DNA from: Symbiodinium natans
Lineage: Eukaryota > Sar > Dinophyceae > Suessiales > Symbiodiniaceae
Reading direction: 5' to 3'
Assembly: GCA_905221605.1 (NCBI GenBank)
Contig: CAJNDS010002410.1
Coordinates: forward strand, 369,552-433,551
DNA length: 64,000 nt
Positions 40,681-52,821 of this stretch are shown piece by piece. The position numbers and the translations under genes are program-made. The notes under the pieces were generated by a model, which ran no database searches, was not told the DNA's origin, and worked only from the letters and a program-made list of their open reading frames with translations. Within the stretch, counting starts at the first letter, position 1. Each line of letters opens with the position of its first letter.

Positions 40681-43108
40681 ATGCTCACGACCAAGAACTA
40701 TTCTTATTTGGCAGTTCAGCTCGGAAAGATTGGCAACCGCTGGGCCAGACGAGTGCAACAGCAAGCTTTGCATCAGCTGAGTGAGATCGCCAACGAAACC
40801 AATGGGTTTGATGCGGAAAGAAGCAAGTCCGACGGAGATCCTTGGACTTCGGGGCCCTCGAGGCCTTCGTCGCCTTCGAGCCCTTTGCCACTGTCAAGGC
40901 CCAACATGCAGGCAATGCAGTCTTCAGATGTCGTGCCCCGTCGGCCGGCAAGGTCTGCTGAAAGCTTGTTTCCTAACTGGGAGATTGGTGTTCAGGCTTT
41001 GGCTTCTGTCGTGAGTTTGCAGCTTCGCTTTGCGCTACGGCGCTGGGAAACATTTGTTCGACGGAAACGGTTCGACGAGCTGCAAAGCAAGGTGGTGTTG
41101 ACGTTGCAGACGGTCTCTGCGCCGTCAGTCGCGAGTCCAAAGACGTCGGACACGGCCGGGCCAAGTGCGGTCACCAATCACAGGCATGAGCCCGAAACTG
41201 GTCGCACAACAGGTCCTGACGTGGAGGCTTTGGCCAAAAGTGAATCCACATCCCCCCTGGGTCGCCCAACGTTCGACATCAACGTCGCAGAGTCATCGAA
41301 GCATGCGATTGAGAACCCAGGACCGGAAGCCAAGACTTCCGATCAAGACTTCGTAAGGTCACTGTCTGATGACCAGTCCCGCGTCGACGAAATCATTAAG
41401 CTTGCAGCGTTGCTGTGGGAGTCAGGAACTTTGGTACACGTGCAGCCCATGGCACTTCTGAGAGCATCATTGCTGGCTCGTGTCGCCGAACGTTGCCAAA
41501 AGCACGTGATGCGTGAAGCCATGCAATGCTTTTGGAAGCGCTGTTCCTTACAACGATCTGTGGAAGAATGGCTTGCCAACGGTAACTTCGTCAAGCGGCA
41601 GGATGAGGCAGTCACCCAGATGCCAACAAGTTTCCACACCGCTCCCCACGAATCAGCCGAAGTCCCCCTTGCCTTCGGCGACAAGGATGTGAGTGAGCCA
41701 TCTGAATCATTCGAGCCGGCAAGCAGTGATCACAAGCCGGGACCTGTACTGGATGGGCATCAGGTAGACATGGACACGCGCAAGTTGGACTTGCACACAG
41801 TTGTCACTCAGCCTTCTGATCCTTCTGCCAAGCCTAAGCCCGCAGACTTCTCCCATGAGATTTTACATCCACGTGACAAGGTGGAAAGTCCCCCTGTCCA
41901 TGAAAATGAACAGCTTGCCCGCGACCAGTCGGAGGCAGATCTTTTGCCAGAAGTTCAATCCGGCACTTCTGGTGAGGAGTCAGAAATAAATGACGACGAC
42001 TTAGCTGATCTGTTAGGTTGAGCTGTCTGTTATGTGGGCTTTGAAAGCAAAGCCCCGTCAATTCGTGCATTCTTTTGTAAAACTTGGGCCGATGCTCCGT
42101 TCATGCGCGCACCTGAGATGCAAGCGCGGCGGATGTTGATCTACCTGTGTTAATGTACATGGTCGGGACAGCGGTACAGGAATCCAAAAATGGACGGAAG
42201 CTGCCACGCCAGCAAGGAATGCTGCTCTATGAAGGCTTGCGAGAGTGGACTTTTGCCCGAGTGCTTTTGTGCGAGTGCTTGCTTGTGCGGGAGGCCCGGG
42301 AATCCGAGCTGCTGCAGGAAGTAGCTGAGCTCCGCGGAGCACTGGCGACCGCTCGCATTGCCCAAGCCGCGGCTGAGGCATCGGTCATGGAACTTCGAGG
42401 CCGCTCTTCGCAATCTCGGGGGGAGGGTGGGGAGATCTTATGATCCCATACAGTTGTCCATGTTTTTCCAGGAAGTTTGCGGGATGACCGCAGTTTGTCG
42501 CTTGGTTTTGCTCGATGGTATCACATCATTCTTGGAGCCGGAAAAAAATGCCTGCTGAGTGCTGCTCTACGGCCCTTCGACGTTGATCGCTGGCTGCAGA
42601 ATAGGAGCCTTCGCTGTTTTCAATCACTTCCGGGCAGGTGGGCAGTCGAAGCAGCTACGCGAGATGGAATCGGATGGAAACAGCATGTCAAGAGAGACAG
42701 ATGCCGCCATCGACCGTCATTCTGAAGAGCTTCTACAGCTGATGCTTGTTTATATTGTCGGCATGACCGCAGTTTGCTTGTTAATTTCGTCACCCATCGC
42801 AAGGAATCCATTCGCTAAGGAAGCGCCAAATCTCCTTGCTCCAGCAAGACATCACGGAGCGTGCTCTTGAAAACGAGCGGAGGCTTGCTGAGCAGCGGTC
42901 GTTGCTTGAAGCTCAACTGGCCAGCCAGCAAGAACAGTTCAGAAATGAATGCGAACGGATATGGAGAGCAATGGCCCGTGCCAATGTTGCTTCGGGTCCT
43001 GCCGACGGCGAGGGCCCTGCATCGAGTCCTGGTGCTTCGCGATTGCCCGATCCGAGCACAAATGCCGTGCTGAGACAGATATACACAGCAGTGTCTGAGT
43101 TACCATGA
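40681..43108 (+). CDS. Multi-exon coiled-coil protein with Sfi1-like helical segments
   Basis: The main open part starts at ATG 40681 (the frame opens at 40651) and runs to 42021, about 446 residues, ending in an acidic DDDLADLLG. Trp-containing basic helices (LRFALRRWETFVRRKRF and MREAMQCFWKRCSLQRSVEE) resemble the helix units of Sfi1-type or IQ-like centrin/calmodulin binders; this is a resemblance only. Further same-strand exons follow: about 42177-42430 (LLVREARESELLQEVAELRG), about 42630-42740 and 42836-43108 (ALENERRLAEQRSLLEAQLA...), the last ending in a stop, all coiled coil. Exon borders are not fixed; 42021 may be a true stop, making two genes. A cytoskeletal or centrosomal role is a guess. 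Confidence 0.6.
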
Positions 43109-44330
43109 TCCGAAATGCAGGCAAAAAAAGGCACCGAATTGGCCGCTGTATTTGGAGAGAGAGAGTGAAAGAGTCTGCTGCATTCCTGCTTCATTGTTTG
43201 GACATGTTTGAACATGCCTGGACATGTTTTCCACTCTGCATGTGTCCGAGACGCCGCTAAGGGCAGATGCAGAATCCTGCCCGTCACGGAGCGGACCCAG
43301 GCAGCGATTGCATGATCGGCAAGAATGTTTTCATTGCGTGTGCTTCCGCCAGGCTCCAGAGCCACGGCGCTCCATGTACAGGTGCAGCAAGACTCACGTT
43401 GTGTTTGGACAGCTGCCAGCTGTTAACATGGGCAGGCCTCGCTCGCGCAGATCGCGGGAGCGGCTATGGCCAGTGGCAGCCGCTGGCAGACGATTCAGCC
43501 AGACAATTCCATAGTGCTCGGTGTTGGGCAGACAGTGACAGAGGTGGAAGTGTCGAGCACTGGATATCTTACCATTTTCGCAACAGCAGGCATGTAACAC
43601 CTCAAAGGCCAACGACACATCGATTGTTTTTACACAAATTGACTTCCGTTTCAGACTTGAGCTTGCAATTTCTATGTTATTGCAAGCGTGAGCTGAGGTT
43701 CTCGCTTTACACTGCCCTCACGAAGGCATTGGCGTGGAGACATGTCACAGTTCAAGTGCAAGGGCGGAGCACGGCCAGAACTTTCCGCTTGTTTTCTTGG
43801 AGGGTGCTTTCGCCAGCGGCAGCAGTCCGCATACGGAGTGCGAACCTGAGAGAGTTGAACACAAGAGGCTCTTGACCTCCATGCCCTTTCTGTTCAACTG
43901 CAACTCGGAGCCGTTTCGGACCAAAGCAGTTGAATACCGATCATCATTTAAACCTCAAGCCTCAAGCCTCGTGAGCTGTGATAGCCCATACGACATCCCT
44001 GCCTACGCCGACTCTACGCTACTTGAGCCCAGACAAGCTGCCAAAATGCCTTCTGCCACTCCGAGGCCTCGGCCCTCCGAGGAATTCAGTCCTTGCCACA
44101 AGCTTCGCACTTTGTGGAGTGGCCGGCGTCATCTACAGGCCACTCAACAGGCCAAGCCATAAAACCAGGTTTTTCATGGTTTTCAGAACGTTTTTGGAAT
44201 CTTCTCTTGTTCCATGCGAAGGCACGAGAAGCAGCCTAGGCATGCGTGTGTATGCTTGTCCTGTCGAAACGCCCTGCAATCTGAGGCTATTGATGTTGCA
44301 GTTGCACTTGTCTTGTTCTTTTTTGAAGTG
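43109..44330. other. Spacer or intron, no supported gene
   Basis: The frame at 43734-44162 plus has mixed composition and no domain. A pyrimidine-rich tract ending TTTTTTGAAG precedes the ATG at 44331. Confidence 0.4.
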
Positions 44331-45900
44331 ATGGCGTGGCTTGTTGAAAGATGGACAGCCTGTGTGGTCGGTTGGCGTTTCTACCACAAGATCGTGAGCT
44401 ATCTCCTTTTCAAGCTGTACTACCGTGAGGTGACGATAGTGGACCCGCACAGCGTGCTCAAGTCGCACGCGCATGATCGCTTGATCTTCTGTTCGAACCA
44501 CCCAACCGGCCTTCTCGACAGACTTCTGATACAGCACATCTCACCTCAGCCTTGCTTCTGTCTGACGCAGAACTGGTTTGCGCACCTCGCTGGCAATGCT
44601 GGCAGCACGTGTGCAGCATGTGTGCAAGGTGAGAGGCACAGTCGTGGGCCATGATTGCCCAATCGCCAAGTTTGCAGAAACCAGCAAGAACCAATTGCAC
44701 GGGGTCCTCGTGAGAACTAGGTGTTGTAGGCTTGGAACTTGTAAGAAATCTGCGGGGGGGGTGGGCCGAGTCGCAGGATGATTTGCAGAGGTTCCTTGAC
44801 CGTCAGAGGGTGACATCATGTGATACCCGGACCCAGGCTTGCTTGGCAGTGTCAAGCGTCTCAATCTAAGGTACACAAACTATGTGGAGATGTGCCTGCA
44901 TGTCGTCCAAGGGCTCTCTTTTGCGAAAATTGTCGAATGCTTAGACTCTGGCAATGCAATTTGGATTGCTGTCGGCGGGGCTCGCGAAATGAACCCATAC
45001 ATAAGAAAGGTTCACACAGGAGCCGCGCGAATAGCTCTGCAGGCAGCACGGCCTGGATGTGAGGTGTTGCTTGTTCCACTTCATATGGCCTTCGAAGCAC
45101 ACTGCCAGTTCAACTCAGCTGTGCTGGTCGAGCTTGGGAAGCCGGTTCATGTTGTCCAGGGGCTTGACCCCGACTCTGTGCAAGGGCGAGAAGAGGTGCA
45201 CCACCTGATGGCAGCTTTACGAGAGAACTTGCTTCCTCTGACGAATTGGATCCCAGCAAGTCTGGATGTCGACTATGGCAAGAAGGGAACCAGAGGAGTT
45301 GGGCAAACACGATTGGCCGTTTCCGAGTGGTACCAGATAAGAATCATCGACACGCTTGTTTGCTTGCATGCTTGGTCGCTTGACTTTGGTGCGCTTCCTT
45401 GGCCGGTGCGTGTACAACAAGTGAGAGCAGTGGCTCAGCATCTCAGTCAGCAGGAGAGCAGCAAGACTTCCAAGGGTTGCAAGGACCACCAGCGCTTCCA
45501 GCAAGCAAGGAATGCCTTCGGAAACTTCGCGGCTTGTGTGCAACAAGAGGGCAACCTTTTCTGCGGCGCAACAGGAACTTATTGGGACATGCCCGTATCA
45601 CTCAAGGCCATTCCTCGCAGAAATCCTTCTGAAGTACCCAACTTGACCCTTGCTGCCTTGCGCAATTTTTGTGATGGACCGCTTCGATATGCTAAACGCA
45701 GCAAATCTGGTGTGCACAACTTGCCGGCTTTCTGCGCGGACAGTTTCGAAGTCCTTGTAGCTGAGGCTACGCGGTTTGTCGATTCGCTAGCATTGGCTGG
45801 GAGCAAAAGGATGTCTGTCCTCCTAGTGAGAAAGTATGATCTTTTGGCATCCTGTGGTATCTTGTGGCTTTGTTTCAAGAGAGGGGTGACTAGAAACTAG
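44331..45900 (+). CDS. Glycerol-3-phosphate/DHAP acyltransferase-like protein (PlsC fold), split by an intron
   Basis: Likely an ER or plastid-envelope acyltransferase that adds a fatty acid to a glycerol backbone. The first exon starts MAWLVERWTACVVGW and holds block I as FCSNHPTGLLDRLLI, where His and Asp are five residues apart as in Sct1/Gpt2-type GPATs (PHxNQFVDP). It probably ends at CAAG/GTGAGA near 44627. The second exon (from about 44850) carries NAIWIAVGGAREM where other members have the FPEG box, then TGAARIALQAARPG and VLLVPLHMAFEAH with LVELGKPVHV (blocks III-IV). The PEG box is not conserved, so activity is uncertain. A long C-terminal part of unknown function runs to the stop at 45900. 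Confidence 0.65.
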
Positions 45901-46079
45901 CCCGAATTAACCCGGGCGCGAAATTAGTTGGGTTGTTCTTTGATCCCTCGCAGTGGTATATTAATATAGGCTGAAGCATCTGTGTAGCCGTTGCCAATGT
46001 TTTGATGAAAGGGCTGTGCATGTTAAGCAATCTTGTGGGGCGGTCTAGGGTGCTCTTGATAAGGCTAACGCCGTGAGCC

Positions 46080-47215
46080 ATGCCTGGAGAAACAAGTCGA
46101 AGCGAGTCCAGCGAGTCAAGTCGAAACAATGCCAGTGGGATCTTCTTCTCAGGTCCGCAGCTGCCCAGTTCGCGAGACAGCCCGCGCTGGCAAGTTGGGC
46201 CCACGCCTACCTCCATGGCGGCGGCGGCTGCAAGCGTGGCACTTGATGCGAATCCGTTCTGCGCAGTGCAGGTAGGTAGATGACTTAGCCCGGGGGCCCG
46301 GCATATGTGATGTGTCAGGTGCATTCTCCACCAGCCCTACAAGCTCTCCCCACATCTGGAATGCAAATAGTTGCCAGCGCCCCAGCTTGCAGACCTTTGC
46401 GGCTGGATGGTGCTTGCTTGGTGCACGTTGCATGTTTGCGCAGGTGTTGCGGCCAGCCCCATGCGTGCGACTCTTGGCACTTGCTCCGCTCGATCCGTGT
46501 CTCCGCAGCGTGCGGCGTGGAGCATGACACTTCCTGCCCCTTCCATGAGAGCCACGTCTCCGATGTCTCCTGGCAGAGCTGCTCGACCTCTTGCGCAAGG
46601 TGTGGTGCAACCTGTGCCTCAGTTGATCTGCCGGGACTCGGCTACTCCCCAAAATCCAAATTTGTGTCCGGCCGGAGAAATGACTTGGATTTTCCGGGCT
46701 TGCTGAGATCGACTTTTTATGTATTGCATGTTATTGGTGGAGATGTCAGGCAAATTTCAGGAAGGGCAAAGGAACTCCTGCACAGGTGCAATATGTAGCG
46801 CAAGCTCCCGCGCACCCTGGACACGCTGGTGGACACCCCGGTGGACACCCTGGTGGACGCCCTGGTGGACACCCTGCTGGACAGCCTGGCGCACACCCTG
46901 GTGGACACCCTGGTGCACACCCTGGGGCACACCTTGGTGGACACAGTGGACACCCTGGGCAAACTGTGTGGACAACCCATGTCCCAGCTCATGCCCCAGC
47001 GCCGCACAGGCTCGGAGGGTCAAAGACATCTGCCAGTCTCAACGACGGACCGGCGATCCCCCCTTGCTCCAGGCCAACGTCGGTTGGCATAGCTTTTCCC
47101 GGTGTCGCTCTCGCCGACAGTCACCCAAGGCTGGGCAGCTTCAATCCCCCAAGGCCTACCTGGACCTACCTCTTGTCTTGCAATTGTGGCTGCTCACACC
47201 CACACCGTCTCTGAA
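46080..47215 (+). CDS. Ser/Pro-rich then Gly-His-Pro-repeat protein, multi-exon
   Basis: Candidate exons on one strand: 46080-46271 (MPGETSRSESSESSRNNAS ... ending at CAG/GTAGGT), about 46443-46685 (SPMRATLGTCSARSVSPQ..., after TTTGCGCAG) and about 46786-47215 (after CTGCACAG), which encodes the repeat GGHPGGHPGGRPGGHPAG and a Pro-rich tail. Gly-His-Pro repeats may bind metal ions or be structural; no family recognised. It could also be the N-terminal part of the dioxygenase gene that follows. Confidence 0.45.
46818..46960. repeat. 12-bp tandem repeat (CTGGTGGACACC type)
   Basis: Imperfect 12-mers, about 12 units. The plus strand reads Gly-Gly-His-Pro and the minus strand Gly-Val-His-Gln; both are open. 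Confidence 0.85.
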
Positions 47216-47581
47216 AACAAGTAGCTGTCAGGATTGTCTTGAGAAAACTCTGCGCGATTGTTCAAATTCCCGATCTTCATCTTTCCTACAGAGTTTAGGA
47301 GCATATGGAGCTTCGAGCCTTTAACGACATTTGCCTACCCTGGAGATCCTTGTGGTCCTTAGTGGTCTGCAAGTTCCAGGGAGCCGAAATGCTAGGCGAA
47401 GATTTCGAACATGACTGTTTGATAGATGCGAAAGTGCTTGCCAGCCATGTCGCGGCGGGCTGCTTGGACCGGCATCATGCTATGTTTAATGGTGTCACTG
47501 CAGCCGCCCTTTGCGCGAGTGCGCCGGAGGAAGCTGACACTTCAACTCAGAAAGAAGCAGGTAGCCAAGCCATCCATCAGC

Positions 47582-48827
47582 ATGGATCGTCCGCTCCTCC
47601 CATGGAATGCAGCCATGTCAGATGGTGCTGTCACACCAAATGTTGAGAACGTGGGCAACCTCGCAAAGCAGGCTACCATTGATGCATTGTCCTCCGCAGC
47701 AGGGGAAGCAGCCGCTCAGCAATTGATGCTGGGGCCTGGTGTCGCCTTGGCTCCGAGTTCCCAGACTGTCAGTGCTGTCGAGCAACAAGGTGTTGCACCT
47801 GTTCAAGGGGTGCTCTCGCAAAAGGCATGCCACAGCCTCCGTACCTTCGTGTTGGATGAGCTGCCTAAAGCGTGCCGGGCAGCTCGAGCCCAGCCGTCAC
47901 AGAAGTTTTCCTTGTTCTCGCGGGACATCAGGGAAACACAGGCATCAACAACTGCACCGGAAACCCGTTTCGAGTTGCAATTGCCACGCACAGACATCAC
48001 CGAATCCGCCCTCGTCGAACTGCTGCAAGGCCGGCCGGCAGCATCGCGTTGAAACTGTTTAGGTTGCCAGATCTAGCACATGCCTGACAAAGTACTACTA
48101 CCGCAAGCCTGGAACCAAGTGAAACACTTTCATTCCGAATCCTTCCTATGAACTCCTTCTCCCGCTTTGCTGCGATGTCGACAGGTGAGGTGGGCAAAGC
48201 CCTTGAGGCTCTGGCAGGCGGCGCTGGTGCGAGCCTCTGGGAGTTCACGGCCATGGCAGCTTGGATGTTGATGTATTTTGATGCTTACTCCCCGCCCTTG
48301 GTGTGGGGTTGTTATCCCACATCGGTTAGCTGTAGTGGGGATGATCAAAGTAAGTAATTTGCTGGCGGTTTGCTGGTGTTGCAAATTTAGCTGAGGTTGC
48401 CATGCCGGGTGCCATTCCGCAACGCTTGCACTGTGACACCGGGTCACCGTTACCAGCCTTGTTTACTGCGTTCGTGGCTTTGCAAGATGTGGCCGACAAC
48501 ATGGGACCAACACGGTTCCTCTTGCAAACGCATAGTCAGACAGCGCACAGACGCTTCTCTGCAGACAAGACTTCCTTTCTCAACCAGGCTGTCTCGAGGA
48601 TCGCGCTGTTGCGCGCAGGAGATGCCGTCGTTTATGATAGTCGGGTGTTGCACTGTGGCACAGAGAACAGCTCTGACAAGCCTCGGGTGCTGCTTGTGTT
48701 GACTGTTCGACACACAGACGATGTCTCTGTCGATCCTGCAACGCAAAGGACGCAGAGGGCGTATCCTTCCCAGACAAAGGTTCTGGCAGACTTCACTCCG
48801 TGCAAGAAAGGTTTCTGGATCTGGTAG
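47582..48827 (+). CDS. PhyH-type Fe(II)/2-oxoglutarate dioxygenase
   Basis: A non-haem iron oxygenase related to phytanoyl-CoA hydroxylase. Iron ligands: His and Asp in RLHCDTGSP (His codon at 48429) and the distal His in RVLHCGTENSS, with the 2-oxoglutarate-binding Arg in KPRVLLVLTV. ALQDVADNMGPTRFLL and LRAGDAVVYDSRVLHCG are typical of the double-stranded beta-helix core. Three exons are fixed by frame: up to 48029, 48185-48249 and 48396-48827. Joined, they read ELLQ-G-EVGKAL and LWEFT-VAMPGAIPQ. Both introns run GC...AG. The start is uncertain: ATGs at 47582 and 47615 are candidates, and the N-terminal helix VLSQKACHSLRTFVLDELPK fits the family. Substrate unknown. Confidence 0.78.
48030..48184 (+). 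other. GC-AG intron in the dioxygenase gene
   Basis: 155 bp, begins GCCGG and ends ACAG. Joining splits a Gly codon (G/GT). Confidence 0.65.
48250..48395 (+). other. GC-AG intron in the dioxygenase gene
   Basis: 146 bp, begins GCCATG and ends CTGAG, before G. Phase 0. Confidence 0.65.
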
Positions 48828-49038
48828 ATCATTAGGGGCATACCACCACTACCTCACTACCATCTCGCAGCTGCGCATAGCTGCGGCCCGTGGTTTGTTG
48901 TTTCATATGTTAAGGCATCGGGTTGCATCCTCGAGTCCATCACGTACTGTGCGCACTGTCTCACCAGTGCAGGGCACAACTGTCGGACACGGATTGAAGC
49001 TCTGGCAGCAATTGAAGCGGGACCTACTGTAGACTTTG

Positions 49039-49060
49039 GTTGTGTGTGTGTGTGTGTGTG
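49039..49060. repeat. (TG)n microsatellite
   Basis: About eleven TG units just upstream of the kinase gene. Confidence 0.95.
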
Positions 49061-49083
49061 ATGAACACTTCTTTCGAGTCTAG

Positions 49084-52000
49084 TTGCCTTGTGGCCTGAG
49101 GTCCACAGCAGCCCCGATTGTGCGGCACGTGGAAGGTGCATGGCCAATGTGCAATCAGGGCAACGTGGGATACCCGAAGGCAGTGCCACAAGCTTCGGCA
49201 AGAGAGTGTGCTCGAGGAAGCCCTGTTGCTTGTGGGACGCCTGTGGAGAGGAGTCGAGTCTTGGAGAGAGGCCTGGCGAGCCCCATTTTGGATGGGTCGA
49301 ACCGACACAGCCCTTCACGTCTTCATGGGGTGAGCCTAGACAGTCAAGCCGTGCGGGAACAGGCGGACAGGTCCAGTCGTTCCCCGGTTCGCGTTGTTGC
49401 GGGCCCGCCGATGACAGGGCCAAGCTGCAAAGTTGACCTTGCGGAGACTGCGCGTGCTGCTGTGTCTCCAAATCTCCAGGCTTCGGCATCGGGTGGCACA
49501 GGTGACTATTCACAATCCATAGACACGAGATGGAACACCAAGTCTCCAAGTGGTAGCCTGCAAAGCCTTCCGGTTGCAAGTGGCTCTTGCAAGCTAATTG
49601 GGCAAGGGGCTCCTTGCCCTGACCCATTCCTGTCCACAGGACCATCCGCAGCTCCTTTGTCGTCCATGGCACGTACACCTGATCCTCCCGGTGACGGAAG
49701 GGATGGTCGGAATGGTAGCTGGTCAGGCTTGGATTCCCGTCAGAGCTTGACATCATCTTTCAGGGACAGCAGCAGCCCGCCGCACATGCCACACTTTGGT
49801 TCGGCCAAGCTGCTCCATTCATTTCATTCTAGCCTGACCTCCTCCAACAGCTCCGGCAAGCGACGGCCCCTTTCACCAGGGACCGCGGCAACTACCTGTG
49901 TAGTGCTGCCGCCCAGTCCCGAGAGCGACCCCCGCCATCTCGAAACACTGGGGGCCCCTTTATCAGAGGCTTTGGATGTCCATGAGGTTCCTGGCAAGTC
50001 TCAGATCAATGCCACCCTGTTCGAGCTGTTTTGCATCCCAGTCTCTGAGCAATCGGTTGCAGAGCACATCAGTCAGGAGATCGCAACCTACCCAGAGACT
50101 CTCTGGGACGATTTGGTTCTCGTGCGCCCAGTGCAGGCGCTTGCATGTGCAGTGGCTCGTTCCGTATCCAGCTCGGGGCAGGCTAAGGATGAAGCCCTTT
50201 TCAAAGCACATCTCGGCGACGAGGAGGCTTATGGAGGTTGGTGGAGGTCAGTTCTTGCCCGGTACGGGTTGTACAGCTCGGGCGATACAATCTCACCTGG
50301 GGAAGTTGCAGATCTGATAACAACAGCGTGTCGGGCTCTGCGGGACCATTTTGCTCCGTCCAAATACTTACGGAATCTTCGTACAGTGCGGTCCGGAGCC
50401 AAGCGAGTGCAAGATCGAACTGTGGCTGCAACCTCAGCAGCATTTTCACAAGCCAAAGGAGTTTTGATGTTGTACTGCATGTGGCGTAGCGCCTGTTGCT
50501 AACTGAGACGAATTAACGCAGGCTATGACAGCTTCCGATGCCTGTCCAGCTCGTCGTTCGCAAGGTCGTACCGTTGCCGGAGCCGTGGCTTGGCTTTTGA
50601 ACAGCTGATGCCGTGGATTCGCAGCTTGGAATTCTTCGATCCATGCAGCCCGTGGGCGATTGAGGCTTGAGCTTTGAGGATCGTTTGTGCAGCCAGACGC
50701 GGAAAGGCAAGCTTGCATCATGTCCGGCAGCGTCCAAGCAGCAGAATTTTTGGAGCCGTCCAGCAGGAAGATTCGAAAGTTGTGGGTCCAGCCTTTTCTG
50801 TCAGAACTCCCTCCTAAGGACCAGCTTCGAGTTGAAGTGGAAGTGTTGAGAAGCTTGCAGCATCCACATCTTCCCCGCATAGTGGAGAGCTTCGAGGCAG
50901 GTGCTTCTGAACTGACAATGCCTTGCCAGTCCCGACCCAACCTACCACAATTTATTAGCTTCCTGATGGTCTGTTGAAACATGGCACTGGCACGGGCTCG
51001 GAGACGCACAGTGAGGTGAAAGGCACAGGGACAGGGAGAGCTGCAGGCCGATGCCCACAGCTCGAAAGCAGCAAAAGCAATATTAGAACCGCTGAAGTGT
51101 ATACCTGCCATTTTCGAAGCCATGTGCTGTCTGCACCTCTGAGAGATGCAAGCCACCATCTGCCATCCCCACAATCTTACAGTAGCCCCTCCAAAATTCA
51201 AAGACTCGGCTGTGCCGGGCTTCGATGTCAAGCCTGAACCTCAACTTTGGAATCTTCCGGTTGGTTTCGGCTTCATTCGCTTTCGAATCTGAGGTTGTTC
51301 CAATCGTCGCTCGGATCCAGTATTCTCGGTAGTATAACATGTGGACTGTGGTCAGGAAGCGATTCCGCTTGACTCTGCTGCGTTGTACACTTTCGTGCTT
51401 GGCAACTGCTGTTCATATACCGGAGCAGGATTTCAACGACATCTACATCATTTCAGAAATTGTGGACAGCATGCGGCTCCTGCAATTTATGCAGACGCGT
51501 CTGGAGATGCGTGCTGGAGTCAGTGAGGGCTGGCTCGCGCAGGCCTCCGGCATCGTGTTGTGTACAGGTTCCCCAATTTTTCCAGAGCCTCATTCAAGCC
51601 TGGCAGGTGTTCAGGCAGATTCTGGAGACCCTAGCATACTGCCACCAGGCGAGGAAGAGTGAGGGCTTGCAGAGAGCTTGTGCTATCAAACTCTCGAACT
51701 TACTTCGTAGAGCCAAGTTCTCGAACCGTGGCTCAACATGTACTCAATGAAACTCTCAAGGCAGAAGACTTCCAACATCTTCCAACCATGTGCGTCTCAG
51801 TTGAAGCCTCACAGCATTGTGCACGGTGACATCGGCTTGGACACAGTGGGCCTGGCAGCTGTGTCGGATGCCGCTCATTCACCACATGTCGCTTGTCTTT
51901 GTACTGTAGGCTTTCAGCTCCCGGCCCTCGTCCCACTATGTCCCATGCTACCTCTGAGAGGTTGCCGAGATGCTGAGGTTGTGATTTCGGACTTGGGCAT

Positions 52001-52480
52001 CGCCGGCACGATTCCCTCACCCACGCCGGCTTCGGAGGATTCAAGAAAACTGTCCTTGACCTCGCGCCGCTCAGAATTCGGCGAAGAATCGTGCAGCCCG
52101 AAGCACCGCAGCAGTTGGCAAATAGCTGGCCTTTTGCAACCGTGGCACACTATGGCACAGGTGAGCATGGGTAGTGCAAAATATAGATATTGTAGATGGG
52201 ACTTGAAATGCAAAGGAAGCACGACGTCTGGTGCTGCGGCTGCCTTCTATACTTGCTGCTTACGGGGCATGTTCCCGGGGATGCATTCTTCGGGGATGCC
52301 TTCCGGCGGACGGCAAGCCCAGATTGGACTCTCGTCCGCCATGCCTCCGCGCAAGCAGAAGCGCTCTGCTCACGGATGCTGGAGAGAAGCCTGGCTTTCA
52401 GCAATGACCCCACAGAGAAAGAAATTCATCGTATCCGTTCATATTCGTTCCCCAAACCCTGGGTGTGGGGTTGTTAGATG
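49084..52480 (+). CDS. Divergent CDPK-like protein kinase, probable pseudokinase, multi-exon
   Basis: The N-terminal exon (to about 50430) is Ser/Pro-rich, then has an EF-hand-like region (GLYSSGDTISPGEVADLI) and the pre-kinase segment LRDHFAPSKYLRNLRTVRSG. Kinase blocks: RVEVEVLRSLQHPHLPRIV (helix C), ESFE joined across an intron to DFNDIYIISEIV, then EGWLAQ to VFRQILETLAYCHQ, LKPHSIVHGDIGLDTVGL as catalytic loop, EVVISDLGIAGT in place of DFG, and KHDVWCCGCLLYLLLTG. The loop has HGD-I-G-L-D-T where active kinases have HRD-L-K-P-E-N, so the Arg, catalytic Lys and Asn are missing. Exons fixed by frame: to 50896, 51429-51542, 51607-51648 and 51801 onward; introns GC...AG. Calcium-linked signalling is suggested by the EF-hand-like part. 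It may bind rather than phosphorylate. Confidence 0.68.
51543..51606 (+). other. GC-AG intron in the kinase gene
   Basis: 64 bp, GCCTCC...GGCAG, phase 0 between LAQ and VFRQ. Larger GC-AG introns at 50897-51428 and 51649-51800 fit the same gene. Confidence 0.7.
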
Positions 52481-52821
52481 TCAAGTATTGTCAAGTCAAC
52501 CAATTTCCTCAGTTAATGGAGCCTGGAGGGCCGACCCGCTTGGAGTCTCCACCCCCAGACAATCCCGCCATTCTGGGGTGCCCACCGGAGAAGCCTGCAA
52601 AGAGTTCTGCAGTATCCCTGGTGTGCCCACCCCCAAAGAAGCCCGTCCGCGATGGCAGCGAGTCCCGCCGCTTGTCCATGGGGTGCCCAACCTCGAGAAG
52701 CTCGCAGAGAGCTGTGCGGCCTCGGAGAAGCCCGCAAAGAGTCCTGCCGAGTCTTCCTGGAGTGCCAGCCCCGCAGAGAAGCTCACAGAGAAGTCTGCCC
52801 AGTGTCTTCGAGTGTCCTTAG
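52481..52821 (+). repeat. Degenerate ~45-bp repeats (GAGAAGCCCGCAAAGAG type)
   Basis: Recurring GAAGCC(C/T)GCAAAGAG and GGTGCCCA(A/C)CC words across the interval. All three plus-strand frames are open over most of it, so it may code for a repetitive kinase tail or be non-coding. Confidence 0.55.
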
